The notes under the pieces were generated by a model, which saw only the letters and a program-made list of their open reading frames with translations, was not told where the DNA came from and searched no databases. From NCBI RefSeq assembly GCF_034479375.1, contig NZ_CP140155.1, forward strand, positions 2,790,001 through 2,854,000: a stretch of 64,000 nucleotides of DNA, given 5' to 3'. Source of the DNA: Rhodopseudomonas palustris (lineage in GTDB: Bacteria; Pseudomonadota; Alphaproteobacteria; Rhizobiales; Xanthobacteraceae). A program made the position numbers and the translations under genes. Below are positions 8,683 to 16,714 of this stretch, piece by piece. Numbering within the stretch: position 1 is the first letter of the stretch; each line of letters begins with the position of its first letter.

Positions 8683-9381
8683 CTAAGTTGCAATGGCAAC
8701 GGTCTTCTTGAAGACCGTGCAGAGCCATGAATTGCGCCCCTGAGTGGTCTGGGCTTCGTCGACGACCTCGAACGCTCGTTTGGCCTCCCGCAACACCGCT
8801 CGTGAGCGCCGCGACGCGGTGTAGGTCGAAACGATGATGCAGCCGCCCGGCTTCAGCGACTGCGCATAGCGCTCGAGCGAACGTATCGGATCACGCAAAT
8901 AGTACAGAGACTCGTTGAAAACGACGACGTCGAAACGGCCTTCCGGCTCGTGACCGTCGCCGTCAGCCTGGGCGAATATAGTACGATCGTCCTGATGAGG
9001 AGCGAGCTTCTCGATCGCTACGTCGGAAATGTCGATTCCCACGTAGCGCTGATAGCCGAGCGCTCTGAAGCGCTTGAACAGCACCCCGTCGCCGCAGCCG
9101 ACATCGAGGAACTCACCGTCGCGCCGGAATGCATCCATGTAGCCAATGATTGCCCAGTAGCGGCTGTTTTCGTGCAGTTGTCCAATGTAGTTCCAGCGCC
9201 CATCGCCATATTCGGCGTCCCAGGTCGACTTTTCCTTCGGACTGTCGCCGAATCCCTGCGCTGTCTCCCATGCACTGACGGAGCGCGCGAGTGCGCCGCC
9301 GAATGGCATCCGGGCAAGCCCGAACGCGTAATATGCAGCGCGTAGACGCCTCCACGCGTGATATTGCAGGGTGGATAACAT
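8683..9381 (-). CDS. Class I SAM-dependent methyltransferase
   Basis: This is a 232-residue methyltransferase of the UbiE/Methyltransf_11-12 type. The SAM-binding glycine loop is FLDVGCGDG, followed by an acidic end of strand 2 (YVGIDIS), FDVVVFNESLYYL in the motif II region, and LKPGGCIIVSTY as motif III. About 85 N-terminal residues before the fold are basic and aromatic, then a segment reads WDAEYGDGRWNYIGQLHENSRYW, a pattern seen in methyltransferases of surface glycan loci. The substrate is unknown. The start is taken as ATG 9381; a TTG at 9417 is also in frame. It is isolated, with no operon partner. Confidence 0.85.
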   Translation of the reverse strand: MLSTLQYHAWRRLRAAYYAFGLARMPFGGALARSVSAWETAQGFGDSPKEKSTWDAEYGDGRWNYIGQLHENSRYWAIIGYMDAFRRDGEFLDVGCGDGVLFKRFRALGYQRYVGIDISDVAIEKLAPHQDDRTIFAQADGDGHEPEGRFDVVVFNESLYYLRDPIRSLERYAQSLKPGGCIIVSTYTASRRSRAVLREAKRAFEVVDEAQTTQGRNSWLCTVFKKTVAIAT

Positions 9382-9708
9382 TCTCCAATATTGCCACTGT
9401 CTCGCGCGAGGTCGCAAGCCTGCCTGGAATTTTCGTAGGCGACAGCATGACGCAGCAGCGCGCGTCCGACCAACTCAGCTGATAGCAGCGAAGAACGCGT
9501 AGCAGCTTTCGCCGGCCGCCCGACAGCTCCCCCCCCCTCGCGATCATGATCGCGATCAATAGAATGACGCACCCAAGGCCATGATCGCCGCCTATCTGGC
9601 GAGAATGATCACCCAGAGACCTTGGCTCTCTGCCTCCACCGGCCTTCGTTCGGCTGATTAAATACTTGCGCGGTAGTCTAAATAATTAGGGTTTAAATCG
9701 GGTTCGCT
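9382..9708. other. Intergenic region upstream of the methyltransferase
   Basis: This 327-bp region has no supported gene. It becomes AT-rich after 9650 (AAATACTTGCGCGGTAGTCTAAATAATTAGGG). I see no terminator or known element. Confidence 0.35.
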
Positions 9709-9951
9709 TTGACGACTCCGGGGATTTTGTATTCGGTAGTTAGTATATTTCTACATATATTGGAACCGCGTCCCATGATCTCACGAGCCCGAGAGTGCAG
9801 GCGGCGTCTCAAGCTGTTGATCGAGAATCGAGCGAGATTATTGCTCGAACTCGCGCAGCTTCAGAAAATGCGGCGCGCGGTGGCTCGCGCGGAGGCTTGG
9901 ACCCGAATGCGGCGTCGGCCCCCTTTGAAATCCTCGCCGAGGAGACGCTAG
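9709..9951 (+). CDS. Small basic helical protein (possible family member B)
   Basis: This is an 80-residue frame from TTG 9709; an ATG at 9775 would give 58 residues. The core is a strongly amphipathic helix (RRRLKLLIENRARLLLELAQLQKM) followed by VARAEAWTRMRRRPP and a basic end. The V-A-x-A-E then Arg-run pattern matches the ORF at 7701, suggesting a small protein family. A leucine-rich helix with an Arg tail could bind nucleic acid or membrane. No function can be assigned and the start is uncertain. Confidence 0.35.
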   Translation: MTTPGILYSVVSIFLHILEPRPMISRARECRRRLKLLIENRARLLLELAQLQKMRRAVARAEAWTRMRRRPPLKSSPRRR

Positions 9952-10158
9952 GGCTATTCGCCGCGAGCGCGGCTGCAAAGCCCTCCGCATATCGGTGTCG
10001 CTCGGCATCGGGATCATGCTCGCTCCACAGAGGTCAGGATGCATCCGTACAATAGAGCATCGGGCGACGGGGCAAGACCCTGCGTGGAACGGGCTCGGCA
10101 GTCGCGCGCAGGTCGCGCCATCGTCTGCATTGAGGCCGGCAGCAAGTGTCTGCTTCGC

Positions 10159-10235
10159 TGGTACAGTTGGGTGGGCTCGAACCACCGACCTCCTGTTCCA
10201 CAGACAGGCGCTCTAACCAACTGAGCTACAACTGC
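10159..10235 (-). tRNA. tRNA-His (anticodon GTG)
   Basis: A full cloverleaf can be drawn on the reverse strand. The acceptor is GCAGTTG paired with CAACTGT, the D-arm is AGCTCAGTTGGTTAGAGC, and the anticodon stem is CCTGT/ACAGG around loop CTGTGGA with GTG at 34-36. The T-arm is GGTGG TTCGAGC CCACC, and the 3' end is A73 with an encoded CCA. The first pair is G1-U72 and there is no templated G at -1 opposite a C73, as in the alphaproteobacterial tRNA-His type that is charged by a divergent histidyl-tRNA synthetase. Confidence 0.96.
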
Positions 10236-10339
10236 ATCCGGCGCAGCCGGGGCCGCGAACGGGCGGAAACTAGGTGCAACGCCGCGCTTTGGCAAGGCCG
10301 CGGAAGGCCCTCCGACGAATGTCGTGGGTCGGTATCGAC

Positions 10340-10368
10340 AAAAAAGCCCGGGACCAGGCCCGGGCTTT
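10340..10368 (-). terminator. Rho-independent terminator of the first phasin gene
   Basis: On the reverse strand a stem AAGCCCGGG / CCCGGGCTT with loop CCTGGT is followed by a run of T, 25 bp after the stop codon of the phasin gene at 10393. Confidence 0.85.
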
Positions 10369-10392
10369 CGAAATCGTGCGAACGGCGCTGGA

Positions 10393-10824
10393 TCAGCCGG
10401 CGGGCGTGAACATCTTCGAGGCGCTGGCCTTGATCGGCTCGACGGTCTCGGCCGCAACCTTCTGGCCCAGTTCGGTCAGTTCCTTGGTCTGCGTGGTCAG
10501 AACTTCGACCTGCTTCCTGGCGTGCGAGGTCCACATTTCCATCATTTCCGGCAGGGTCTTGGCGCCGAACAGGCTGTGGGCGAAATCGAAATTCGCGCTG
10601 GTGTTGGCCTTCACGAAGTCGAACACCTTGGTGGAATAGTCCGTCGCGCCCTTGCTGGCCGAGGAGAACACCGCCTCGATCGCGCCGTTGTTGGTTTCGG
10701 CGGCGTCGCGCAGCTTGCTGTAGCTTTCGCGGGCCTGGGTCACGCCCTTCTCGGCGAAGGCGCGCATCTGCTCCGGAAGCTGGAACGGCATCACGGTGGA
10801 GAACGGATCGTTCGAATCGGCCAT
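10393..10824 (-). CDS. Phasin family protein (copy 1)
   Basis: This is a polyhydroxyalkanoate granule-associated protein of 143 residues. It is all helical with the phasin pattern: an N-terminal FQLPEQMRAFAEKGVTQARESYSKLRDAAE, a central FDFVKANTSANFDFAHSLFGAKTLPEMMEMWTSHARKQVE, and a C-terminal ELGQKVAAETVEPIKA. Phasins coat storage granules and influence their size. It has its own terminator and lies 243 bp from a second phasin gene in the same orientation. The ATG is preceded by a GGATG-containing leader. Confidence 0.93.
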   Translation of the reverse strand: MADSNDPFSTVMPFQLPEQMRAFAEKGVTQARESYSKLRDAAETNNGAIEAVFSSASKGATDYSTKVFDFVKANTSANFDFAHSLFGAKTLPEMMEMWTSHARKQVEVLTTQTKELTELGQKVAAETVEPIKASASKMFTPAG

Positions 10825-11067
10825 TGGGGGACATCCTTCGGTGGTGGGGAAATCGAAGTGACCCGCGCGATGACCTGATCAAAAAATGGGCCGAACGCCG
10901 AGCCTGGAGGAAGGACGACCCGCGCTGGTCATCCTTTCGTACGTATCTTAACGCAGAATTTGTGCAATGCAACATAAAATTGCACCGCATTGCCGCATTG
11001 TTCGCCAATTCTGAACATCAGAACGGCGAACATTCCCAGCGAGCGAGGCCTAAACCCTACGTTTAGC

Positions 11068-11451
11068 TCAGCTTTTCGGCTTGGCGGCGTCCTGCGCGGC
11101 CTTGGTGACCACCTGCCCGAGTTCGGCCGCCTGCTCGGCCAGCGCCTTCATCTGCCCCTGAACATATTCGCTGTGCAGGCGGAGAACGTCGCCGAGGTCC
11201 TTGGCGTGAACCAGTTGCTGGGCGTAATCGAGCGCCGCCGAGACGTTGCGTTCGGCGAAGCTGACGGCCTTGGTGGTGATTTCCCTGGCGTTGGCCCGGA
11301 CGGTGGCGCCACGGTCCTCGATGGTGGTGGCGGTCTGCTGGGCGTTGGCGAGCATCTGCTCGAATGCCTTGCGGGCCTGGTCGAAGCCGGCCTCGGCGAC
11401 GGAGCGCATTTCCTTCGGAATTTCGAAACGGTCACGTCCATCCTGATCCAT
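11068..11451 (-). CDS. Phasin family protein (copy 2)
   Basis: This second phasin has the same helical plan (RFEIPKEMRSVAEAGFDQARKAFEQMLANAQQ, then AERNVSAALDYAQQLVHAKDLGDVLRLHSEYVQGQMKALAEQ). The start is set at ATG 11451 because AGGAG lies 6-7 bp upstream; the longer frame to 11508 would add a basic leader without a ribosome-binding site. It is more diverged from copy 1 than a recent duplication would be. It is separate from phasin 1 and probably transcribed from its own promoter. Confidence 0.92.
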   Translation of the reverse strand: MDQDGRDRFEIPKEMRSVAEAGFDQARKAFEQMLANAQQTATTIEDRGATVRANAREITTKAVSFAERNVSAALDYAQQLVHAKDLGDVLRLHSEYVQGQMKALAEQAAELGQVVTKAAQDAAKPKS

Positions 11452-11800
11452 GATCCACTCCTTTTGCGTCCGCGGGGGCCGCCGCCGGCCCGTCTGCGTG
11501 TCTGCCACCTTGTGTCTGTCAACTTACTGCTCTCTCGCATCGCTGGTGTGACCGGCGGATGGCAGCCTGACGCATCGTGACCGAACGAACATTTTTTGCA
11601 ACCGTACAACGCGAACGCCGCCGACAAGGTTCTCCTCCATGGCCGAATTAAGGTTATCCGCGCTTTGGTTGGGATAGCGGCCCGGCAATCGTGGACCTGG
11701 CGGCGACCGAAAGCGATAATGAATCGTTAAGGTTCTTCACCGGCCGTTTTCGAGCGGACCGGCCGCCGAACCCGACGGGAACTGCCGCGCGCGAGCATCG
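11452..11800. other. Divergent intergenic region, phasin 2 / histidine kinase
   Basis: This region of 349 bp must contain promoters for both directions. Segments near 11580-11600 and 11640-11740 are relatively AT-rich. I found no complete CtrA-type site or other recognised operator and no supported gene. Confidence 0.35.
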
Positions 11801-14800
11801 ATGACGAGTTGGGATTTTCAGTTGCGAGGGGTCGACGATCCGCGGCTTGCGGTTCACGCCACCGGCGCGCTTCCGGTCTGGCTGTGGTCGGTCGATGGCA
11901 CCCGCGTGCTGTGGGCCAATCCGGTCGGCGCCCGGCTGTTCGGCGCCGACAACGGCAGGGCCCTCGGCGCGCGACGCTTCGGCCCGGCGGATCCGCATCG
12001 CCGGCTGGTGGCGCAACTGGCCGGCAAACTGCCGCCGAACGGCGCCACGCGGCTGGAGCGGCTGCGCGGCTTCGGCGGTCGCCTCGGCGCGCTGGTGACC
12101 TGCGCCTGCGCGCGGCTGGAATTCACCGACGGCAGCGCCGGCGTGCTGATCGCCGCCGTCGAACCGATCGGCCGTCCGATGCCGCTGGTCGATCGGCTGC
12201 GCTCCCTGGTCGAAGGCAGCGACACGCCGATCGCGGCGTTCGGCCGTGACGGTCTGTTCGTCGGCTCGAGCGCGGCGGCGCGCACCCTGCTCGGCTTCCG
12301 CAACCTGACCGAAGCCGGCCTCGATCAGGCCCGCGCCGATGCGCTGCAGAACGGCCGCTCCGAAACGCCGATCGGGATCGGCCGGATGGTGCTGCAACGC
12401 GTCGGCAGCGGCAGCGATGTCGGACTGGTGGCGCTGCTCGAGACGAACGAGCCGCTTGCAGCGGATCGCGAGCCCGAACTCCCGATTGCCGAATCCGCGC
12501 CCGTCGCGTCCGATATCCCGATCGATCCGCCGAGCGAGACGGTGCCGCCGAAATCGTACGTTCCGGACTACGAGGCGATCGACACCATCAGCGAGGCGCA
12601 GGCCGAGTTCACGCTGCTCGGCGAGACGCTCCCGGCGGCGCAGACCGAAATTCCGCCGACGCAAGACAATGCCGCCGCGGACGAACCCTCGCCGCTGGTC
12701 GTGCCGGTTGCCGACGAGTCGCCGGCCGAGGCCGATGCGACCGCGGATGAATCCGCCGCAACACCCGAGTCTCTTCCTGAGGACAGCGGCGCGCCGCAGC
12801 CGCACGACGCTGAAGCGACCGATCAGACCGCGCCCGTCGATGCCCCGTCGCAGCAACATTCTGAAGATGAAGAGCCGGCGATGATCCTCGCCGTCGAGCC
12901 GGAGCCGCGCGACGCAGCGACGTCGGTCGCGCCTTCGCCGCCACGCCGGCATCCGCTGCGCTTCGTCTGGCAGTTCGACGGCGACAGCCGCTTCGCGGTG
13001 AAGTCGGACGAACTGATCTGCCTGATCGGCCCGCACACGGCCGCGCAGTTCGGCCGGCCGTGGGCCGAAATCCGCGCGGCGCTCGCGCTCGATCCCGACG
13101 ACCGCTTCGCGCAGGCGATCGCGTCGCGCCACACCTGGAGCGGCATCACGCTGCATTGGCCGGCCGACGACAGCGATGATCGCCTGCCGGTCGAGATGTC
13201 CGGCCTGCCGGTGCAGGACCGCGACGGCCATTTCACCGGCTATCGCGGCTTCGGCGTCTGCCGCGATCTCGAAGGCCTCGATCGGCTCGCGGCAATGCGC
13301 CGGCGCGACGATGCGGGCGAACATCCGCCGCGGTCGCTGTCGGCGGATTCGACGCCACGCGACGCGACTCTCATCCCGGGCGATGATCAAGCGGCCGGGA
13401 CCGACACGTCTGACCAACAACAACAATCGGATATCATCGTGGAAACCCCGAGAAACGTGCTTCCGTTCCGGCCCGTCCAGGACGCCCGTTCGCCGGCGCT
13501 GACGCCGGTCGAGAACAGCGCCTTCAACGAATTGGCGCGGCAGTTGGCGGAACGGCTGGAGAGCGATGCCGCCGGCGCCGCCGAGCGGCTGTTCGCGCAG
13601 GCCGCCAACGACGAGACGCCGGACGCGCCGGCCGACGACATGCCCGTCGCCGAAACGGCGTCGACCTATGCCGTGTCTTCGCCCGACGAACCCGCTGAGC
13701 CGTCCGAACCCGAAGCCGCGAAGGCAGACTGGCTCGCGCCGCTCGCGACGCCTGCCAAGGGCGACAGCGCGCGCGACCGCATGCTGCTCGATCTGATGCC
13801 GGTCGGCGTGCTGATCTATCGGCTCGACCGCCTGCTCTATGCCAACACGGCATTCCTGCAGCGGATGGGCCATGCCAGCCTGGCGGCGCTCGAAGAGGAA
13901 GGCGGCCTCGATGCGCTGTATGTCGAGGAAGGCGTCGGCGGTTCGAGCGGCACGTCGGAAGCCGGCACGCCGATCACCATCGCGACGCCGTATTCGGCGC
14001 CGACCGCAGCCCGGCTGCACACCATTGAATGGGACGGCGATCAGGCGCTGGCGCTGATCTTCTCCGGCGCCGCCGAGCAGCCTGCCGACGTCGTCGCCGC
14101 GGCCTCGATCGCGCCGGAGACGAATGCGCCGTCGGATGTCGGCCATGCCAATGCCGAAGAACTCGGCGCGATCCTCGACACCACCGCCGAGGGCATCCTG
14201 ATGTTCGACGCAAGCGGCCGCATCAGCGCCTGCAACCGCAGCGCCGAGGCGCTGTTCGGCTATGACGGCGACGAGCTGGTCCGGCGCAACATCGCCGAGC
14301 TGTTCGCGCCCGAGAGCAACGAAGCGGTGCGCGCCTATTTCGACAGCGTGAAGAGCGGCAGCGCCGAGAGCCTGCTCGATCACGGCCTCGAGGCGCTCGG
14401 CCGCGTCCGCGAGGGCGGGCTGTTTCCGCTGACGATGACCATCGGCCGCACGCAGCCCGACGGACCGAACTACTTCGCGGTGTTCCGCGACCTGTCGCAG
14501 GCGCGCCGGATCGAGGTCGAACTCGACCAGGTACGCAAGCTCGCCGACCGCGCGGCCGGCGCCAAAGCCGACGTGCTGGCGCGGCTCAGCCACGAGATCC
14601 GCACGCCGCTCAACGCCATCATCGGCTTCGCCGAGGTGATGATCGAGGAGCGCTTCGGCGCGCTCGGCAACGAGCGCTACGCCGACTACATGAAGGACAT
14701 CCGCGCCTCCGGCGAGCGCGTCATCGGCATCGTCGGCGACCTGCTCGATCTGTCGCGGATCGAAACCGGCAAGCTCGACCTTTCCTTCACCAGCCAGAAC

Positions 14801-15253
14801 CTCAACGAACTGGTCGAGCAATGCGTCGCGGTGATGCAGCCGCGCGCCAATCGCGAGCGCATCATCATCCGCAGCTCGCTGGCGCACGCGCTGCCGAGCG
14901 TCGTCGCCGACGCGCAGGCGCTGCGGCAGATCGTACTGAACCTGATCGGCACCTCGATCCATCTCGCCAATGCCGGCGGACAGGTGATCGTCTCGACCGC
15001 GCTGAGCGATTTCGGCGAAGTGGTGCTGCGCGTGCGCGACACCGGCCATCGGCTCAACGACGATGAGATCGCCGCCGCGCTGCAGCCGTTCAACACGCCG
15101 GCGCCGAGCGAGCGTTCGGAAGCCTCCGGTGTCAGCCTGTCGCTGACCAAGGCGCTGGTCGAAGCCAACCGCGCCCAGTTCCACATCAAGAGCGCGCCGC
15201 AATCCGGCACGCTGATCGAAGTGGTGTTTTCGCACGCGCCCGCGGTGGCGTGA
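11801..15253 (+). CDS. Large PAS-domain sensor histidine kinase with degenerate ATP-binding domain
   Basis: This 1150-residue protein has no obvious membrane segment. In order it has an N-terminal PAS-like region, a long Pro/Glu/Ala-rich linker (about 210-385), another conserved part (about 385-490), and two PAS domains (about 660-740 and 785-905). The HisKA H-box LSHEIRTPLNAIIGF follows with His931, then a HATPase-like domain. It resembles the cell-cycle PleC/DivJ/DivL group. The N-box reads NLIGTSIHLAN, with Thr1051 where the ATP-contacting Asn is expected, and the G1 box reads DTGHRL instead of DTGxG. ATP binding may be weak or lost, so it could act as a phosphatase or scaffold. A 1193-residue antisense frame here is a shadow. 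Confidence 0.92.
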   Translation: MTSWDFQLRGVDDPRLAVHATGALPVWLWSVDGTRVLWANPVGARLFGADNGRALGARRFGPADPHRRLVAQLAGKLPPNGATRLERLRGFGGRLGALVTCACARLEFTDGSAGVLIAAVEPIGRPMPLVDRLRSLVEGSDTPIAAFGRDGLFVGSSAAARTLLGFRNLTEAGLDQARADALQNGRSETPIGIGRMVLQRVGSGSDVGLVALLETNEPLAADREPELPIAESAPVASDIPIDPPSETVPPKSYVPDYEAIDTISEAQAEFTLLGETLPAAQTEIPPTQDNAAADEPSPLVVPVADESPAEADATADESAATPESLPEDSGAPQPHDAEATDQTAPVDAPSQQHSEDEEPAMILAVEPEPRDAATSVAPSPPRRHPLRFVWQFDGDSRFAVKSDELICLIGPHTAAQFGRPWAEIRAALALDPDDRFAQAIASRHTWSGITLHWPADDSDDRLPVEMSGLPVQDRDGHFTGYRGFGVCRDLEGLDRLAAMRRRDDAGEHPPRSLSADSTPRDATLIPGDDQAAGTDTSDQQQQSDIIVETPRNVLPFRPVQDARSPALTPVENSAFNELARQLAERLESDAAGAAERLFAQAANDETPDAPADDMPVAETASTYAVSSPDEPAEPSEPEAAKADWLAPLATPAKGDSARDRMLLDLMPVGVLIYRLDRLLYANTAFLQRMGHASLAALEEEGGLDALYVEEGVGGSSGTSEAGTPITIATPYSAPTAARLHTIEWDGDQALALIFSGAAEQPADVVAAASIAPETNAPSDVGHANAEELGAILDTTAEGILMFDASGRISACNRSAEALFGYDGDELVRRNIAELFAPESNEAVRAYFDSVKSGSAESLLDHGLEALGRVREGGLFPLTMTIGRTQPDGPNYFAVFRDLSQARRIEVELDQVRKLADRAAGAKADVLARLSHEIRTPLNAIIGFAEVMIEERFGALGNERYADYMKDIRASGERVIGIVGDLLDLSRIETGKLDLSFTSQNLNELVEQCVAVMQPRANRERIIIRSSLAHALPSVVADAQALRQIVLNLIGTSIHLANAGGQVIVSTALSDFGEVVLRVRDTGHRLNDDEIAAALQPFNTPAPSERSEASGVSLSLTKALVEANRAQFHIKSAPQSGTLIEVVFSHAPAVA

Positions 15254-15339
15254 GCGTCACGCGGGAAGCGAAATAACAAGTCGCACGGTCGTGCGCGGGC
15301 ACGCCGATGCGTTGCCCGCAAATCCGATTGCGTGAGCGG

Positions 15340-15835
15340 CCGGTTCCGGGGGCCTCCGCACCGGCACGAAGCCGAGGGAGGCGGAGCGCCGAAAGGCGCG
15401 ACTTCGAGTAGTGGCCGCAGCATGGTCGCCGGATCGCCGGCGATCAGAGGCCGCGGAAACGCCTTTCGACGCTCCACATCGCAGGCAAGTTTACGCAGCC
15501 TGCGGCTGCTATGGGCGACTTTTCACTTCGGGGCCGTGCTTCCGGGCACAGGTCCGGGTAATTAAACCCTGTTTATCCGGCGGGATTTCTCCCGCCTTCG
15601 CCTGTGCCGCGTCCAGCCAACTAACAAGTGGCAGACCCCCGTAGTGGGGCCGGCATAGCAGTTTGCTCTCTCGCAAACTGCGTAAACTTGTTTGCGATGA
15701 CCCGAAGCGTCCCGAGTGCGCGAGGCAACGTCTGCCCCACGCCCGCAGGCGCCACACCCCGCCCCACATCTCCAAGCGTCCCAGGAAACGCCCCTCGATG
15801 GGATGAGTTGATGGGAATATAATCAGGAGGCGGAC
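15340..15835. repeat. Multi-hairpin intergenic element, candidate dispersed repeat or structured RNA
   Basis: This gene-free stretch contains a row of clean hairpins. GGCGGGA/TCCCGCC (15579-15596) has loop TTTC; CCCC/GGGG lies near 15637-15649; GCAGTTTGC/GCAAACTGC (15658-15681) has a perfect 9-bp stem and a 6-base loop. A GATCGCCGGCGATC palindrome lies near 15430. Overlapping frames on both strands are open, but their translations look like those of intergenic repeats rather than a protein. I recall similar sequences recurring between genes in Bradyrhizobium-type genomes; this could not be tested here. Confidence 0.45.
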
Positions 15836-15882
15836 GAATTGTCAATAGGCGATTTGCGGTGCCGGCAATACGGCCGGGTCGT

Positions 15883-15965
15883 GGTGTCGTAGGGCGGATA
15901 AGCCGAAGGCGCCATCCGCCGTCCGGCGCCGCAATGGCGGATGGCGCTGCGCTTATCCGCCCTAC
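15883..15965. repeat. REP palindrome, copy upstream of the RAYT gene
   Basis: This 83-bp imperfect palindrome begins GGTGTCGTAGGGCGGATAAG and ends CGCTTATCCGCCCTAC, with inner arms GCCATCCGCC and GGCGGATGGC. It is nearly identical to the copy at 16563-16644. A single-arm degenerate piece with AGATAAGCCGAAG lies at 15989-16015, between this copy and the gene. Confidence 0.9.
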
Positions 15966-16035
15966 AGAATTGACTCGTTAGCTAGATCAGATAAGCCGAA
16001 GACGCTATCGGCCCCCAAGCAGCGTAATTAGTCCA

Positions 16036-16572
16036 ATGCCTAATTATCGTCGCGCAAGAATACCAGGGGGCTGCTGGTTCTTCACCGTAAACCTGCTCGA
16101 TCGCCGTCGCGGATTGCTGATCGATGAGATCGCGGTATTGCGTGAAGCGATCCGGACGACGCGCACGAGGTCTCCGTTCCAAATCGACGCCATCGTTGTC
16201 TTGCCCGATCATCTCCACACCGTCTGGTCGCTTCCCGATGGAGATACCGACTTCTCGTCGCGATGGCGAGCAATCAAGAAGTCCTTCACGAAAGCCCTTC
16301 CGCAGACGGAGCCGCGCGATCCAGTCCGGCAATCGCGGAACGAACGCGGGATCTGGCAGCGACGGTTCTGGGAGCATCTGATTCGGAACGACGAGGACTA
16401 CGCGCGGCACGTCGACTATTGTTATATCAACCCGGTCAAGCACGGTCTGGTGACACGGGTTCGAGACTGGCCGTATTCGTCGTTTCATCGCGACGTGCGC
16501 GCCGGCTTATTCCCGATCGACTGGGCCGGCGACAGCGACGACATCGGTGAATTCGGAGAACGGGTGTCGTAG
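16036..16572 (+). CDS. REP-associated tyrosine transposase (RAYT, Y1_Tnp)
   Basis: This single-copy-type transposase of the IS200-like HUH/Y1 family is thought to mobilise or amplify REP palindromes. Of 178 residues, the N-terminus has YRRARIPGGCWFFTVNL. The metal-binding HUH motif is LPDHLHTVW (His59-Leu-His61), and the nucleophile region is YCYINPVKHGLV, with Tyr130 the likely catalytic residue. The conserved GIWQRRFWEHLIR block is present. All motifs are intact, so it may be active. It is flanked on both sides by REP palindromes, and its last codons and stop lie inside the downstream copy. Confidence 0.93.
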   Translation: MPNYRRARIPGGCWFFTVNLLDRRRGLLIDEIAVLREAIRTTRTRSPFQIDAIVVLPDHLHTVWSLPDGDTDFSSRWRAIKKSFTKALPQTEPRDPVRQSRNERGIWQRRFWEHLIRNDEDYARHVDYCYINPVKHGLVTRVRDWPYSSFHRDVRAGLFPIDWAGDSDDIGEFGERVS

Positions 16573-16644
16573 GGCGGATAAGCCGAAGGCGTCATCCGCC
16601 GACCGCGCCGCAATGGCGGATGGCGCTGCGCTTATCCGCCCTAC
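16563..16644. repeat. REP palindrome, copy overlapping the RAYT stop codon
   Basis: This near-identical partner of the 15883 copy differs at a few central bases and is one base shorter. The first ten bases (GGTGTCGTAG) include the last two codons and the TAG stop of the transposase gene, and the same ten bases open the upstream copy although no gene ends there. Confidence 0.9.
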
Positions 16645-16714
16645 TTCATCGACCCTTGCCTCAGCAGGCCATCCGCGATTTAGCTGGCTGCGCACCAACC
16701 AACCGCGAGACCGC

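Noticed and set aside
11654..15235. Antisense open frame of 1193 codons opposite the histidine kinase
   Set aside because: The translation is Arg/Gly/Asp-rich low complexity with no domain, and the sense strand has unmistakable PAS and HisKA motifs. Long antisense frames are expected in GC-rich genes with strong third-position bias.
15509..15775. 88-codon reverse frame in the hairpin-rich region
   Set aside because: No good ribosome-binding site, and the sequence is dominated by hairpins; it looks like the chance translation of a dispersed repeat.
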